Positions 15,967 to 16,637 of a stretch of DNA of 16,637 nucleotides are shown here, piece by piece; within the stretch, counting starts at the first letter, position 1, and every line of letters begins with the position of its first letter. Below the pieces are notes generated by a model. That model searched no databases. It saw only the letters and a program-made list of their open reading frames with translations, and had not been told where the DNA came from. The DNA is from Spirochaetaceae bacterium (lineage in GTDB: Bacteria > Spirochaetota > Spirochaetia > Sphaerochaetales > Sphaerochaetaceae), in contig JAENWY010000021.1 in the NCBI GenBank assembly GCA_016649775.1, forward strand, positions 1 to 16,637, read 5' to 3'. A program made the translations under genes and the position numbers.

Positions 15967-16048
15967 TGGGGAGAGAAGGATTCGAACCTTCGAAGGCGTA
16001 GCCAACAGATTTACAGTCTGGCCCCTTTGACCGCTCGGGAACCTCCCC
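15967..16048 (-). tRNA. tRNA-Tyr (anticodon GTA), copy 1
   Basis: The minus strand begins GGGGAGG and ends TCTCCCC plus discriminator A, giving a 7-bp acceptor stem. The anticodon loop is CTGTAAA with anticodon GTA. A class II long variable arm (GGC-TAC-GCC) and the T-arm GAAGG-TTCGAAT-CCTTC are present. The 3' CCA is not encoded and must be added by nucleotidyltransferase. It has its own promoter and terminator. Confidence 0.97.
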
Positions 16049-16057
16049 AGATATACA

Positions 16058-16071
16058 TAAGCAATGGCTTA
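16058..16071 (-). other. Conserved leader hairpin of tRNA-Tyr copy 1
   Basis: On the minus strand TAAGC-CATT-GCTTA lies in the 5' leader between the predicted start (about 16077) and the mature tRNA end. The same stem is kept in copy 2 with a different loop. Confidence 0.45.
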
Positions 16072-16083
16072 AGTACATGAGTG

Positions 16084-16112
16084 AATCTACAAGAAAATGA
16101 TTGATATGTCAA
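16084..16112 (-). promoter_or_regulatory. Promoter of tRNA-Tyr copy 1
   Basis: On the minus strand a consensus -35 TTGACA (16112-16107), a 17-nt spacer and -10 TAGATT (16089-16084) give a predicted start near 16077. Confidence 0.8.
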
Positions 16113-16267
16113 TCACTTCTGCATATATTTATAATTTAATTTTTTAATAAAATTTGGTAGTTCTAGTTGAATTTAAAATTGAATTTTGAAAAAAAATCGA
16201 TTTTGATTGTATCAATTTTTAATTCTTAAAAATTATAATAATTTTCAAATATAAAAACAAATCTATT

Positions 16268-16299
16268 AAAAAAAACTTCTTCAAATAAATGAAGAAGTT
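16268..16299 (-). terminator. Terminator of tRNA-Tyr copy 2
   Basis: On the minus strand AACTTCTTCA pairs perfectly with TGAAGAAGTT around a short AT loop and is followed by a run of T. It starts just after the tRNA. Confidence 0.82.
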
Positions 16300-16302
16300 T
16301 CA

Positions 16303-16384
16303 TGGGGAGAGAAGGATTCGAACCTTCGAAGGCGTAGCCAACAGATTTACAGTCTGGCCCCTTTGACCGCTCGGGAACCTCCCC
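16303..16384 (-). tRNA. tRNA-Tyr (anticodon GTA), copy 2
   Basis: This 82-nt gene is identical to copy 1, with the same acceptor stem, GTA anticodon and long variable arm, and no encoded CCA. It is transcribed from its own promoter upstream (16448-16420) and ends at its own terminator, so the two copies are independent units rather than one operon. Confidence 0.97.
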
Positions 16385-16393
16385 GGTCATACA

Positions 16394-16407
16394 TAAGCTA
16401 TTGCTTA
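16394..16407 (-). other. Conserved leader hairpin of tRNA-Tyr copy 2
   Basis: On the minus strand TAAGC-AATA-GCTTA has the same stem as in copy 1 with changed loop bases. It sits 9 nt upstream of the mature 5' end. Confidence 0.45.
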
Positions 16408-16419
16408 AGCACATGAGTG

Positions 16420-16448
16420 AATTTACTAGAAATTGTACAATGTGTCAA
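16420..16448 (-). promoter_or_regulatory. Promoter of tRNA-Tyr copy 2
   Basis: On the minus strand a consensus -35 TTGACA (16448-16443), a 17-nt spacer and -10 TAAATT (16425-16420). Confidence 0.8.
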
Positions 16449-16566
16449 TTACTTATTTTAAAAAAATACTAAAAAAGTATTAAGTTGTTGATAATCTTTT
16501 TTCCTAACAAGAATTATTTATTTTAAGACTATTTTGACCTTATTTTTAATTAGAGCGGTAATTTTC

Positions 16567-16595
16567 TTGTATTTGAATTGATTAGATGATAAAAT
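16567..16595 (+). promoter_or_regulatory. Candidate rightward promoter at the window edge
   Basis: TTGTAT (16567-16572), a 17-nt spacer and TAAAAT (16590-16595) point out of the window. No gene begins before the end of the sequence, so the target cannot be seen. Confidence 0.35.
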
Positions 16596-16637
16596 AATAA
16601 CCATGATTATGTTAAAAGTGAAACCTTAATTATCTTG

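Larger units (their letters stand above)
15955..16112 (-). repeat. Direct repeat unit 1: tRNA-Tyr with its promoter
   Basis: This unit aligns without any insertion or deletion to 16291-16448 at a fixed offset of 336 bp. The tRNA part (82 nt) is identical. The promoter and leader differ by scattered substitutions. The terminators lie partly outside the unit and have diverged in sequence. Confidence 0.8.
16291..16448 (-). repeat. Direct repeat unit 2: tRNA-Tyr with its promoter
   Basis: This is the partner of 15955-16112 at an exact 336-bp offset. The tRNA genes are identical and the -35, -10 and leader hairpin are all kept in register, which suggests a tandem duplication of the whole transcription unit. 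Confidence 0.8.

Noticed and set aside
16226..16414. 62-codon minus-strand open frame across tRNA-Tyr copy 2 (contains V-P-E-R-S-K-G-P-D-C-K)
   Set aside because: It is the translation of the tRNA itself, a well-known false protein; the tRNA gene explains the sequence.
16449..16520. AATAC/GTATT hairpin near 16467 as a terminator
   Set aside because: The stem is only five A/T-rich pairs and no T-run follows on either strand at the right place.
1..16637. Reassigned TGA (Mycoplasma-type code) suggested by low GC and absence of TGA stops
   Set aside because: Trp is always TGG and no in-frame TGA occurs in the genes, so the standard code is sufficient.
1..16637. CRISPR array, insertion sequence, prophage or defence island
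   Set aside because: No regularly spaced repeats, transposase or integrase motifs, or terminal inverted repeats flanking a gene were seen; the only clear direct repeat is the tRNA-Tyr duplication.

Overview
The window is a very AT-rich bacterial chromosomal segment (roughly 70% A+T by eye) carrying mostly housekeeping genes. No transposase, integrase, phage gene, CRISPR array or plasmid function is visible. Two features suggest a spirochaete or a relative: an XPB-type helicase next to its Helicase_C_3-type partner, and a small Hc1-like (histone H1-like) basic protein. Low-GC Clostridia remain possible. This placement is an inference. Genes use the standard code, and every stop that can be read is TAA.

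Layout. (1) 1-99: the last 32 codons of a plus-strand gene that looks like shikimate dehydrogenase (aroE), closed by a hairpin terminator. (2) 100-521: a 420-bp AT-rich gap with that terminator and one plausible promoter. (3) 522-3956 (+): a 1144-residue soluble hybrid histidine kinase with a long PAS-like sensory region. (4) 10136 down to 4012 (-): a five-gene run consisting of a small membrane protein, shikimate kinase (aroK, GTG start), chorismate synthase (aroC), XPB-like helicase (TTG start abutting the aroC stop) and the helicase-associated protein. The first four genes are tightly packed or overlapping; the last sits 82 bp further on. (5) 10199-12716 (+), divergent from that operon: dGTPase-like HD hydrolase (dgt), then a phosphomannomutase/phosphoglucomutase. 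(6) 14218 down to 12794 (-): endonuclease IV (nfo) and the ribonucleotide reductase repressor nrdR. (7) 14405-15525 (+), divergent from nfo: an uncharacterised protein with an ACT-like C-terminus and a THEP1-like P-loop NTPase. (8) 15768-15589 (-): a 59-residue Hc1-like protein. (9) 16384-15967 (-): two identical tRNA-Tyr(GTA) genes, each with its own sigma70-like promoter and terminator, forming an indel-free direct repeat.

How the genes work together. aroE, aroK and aroC are steps of the chorismate pathway, although only aroK and aroC share a transcript. XPB with its partner and endonuclease IV are DNA-repair functions. dGTPase and NrdR both influence dNTP pools. All three plus/minus convergent gene junctions are closed by hairpins that can terminate in both directions. 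The less understood parts are the XPB partner, the XPB linker insertion, the divergent shikimate kinase, the ACT-like/NTPase pair and the Hc1-like protein.
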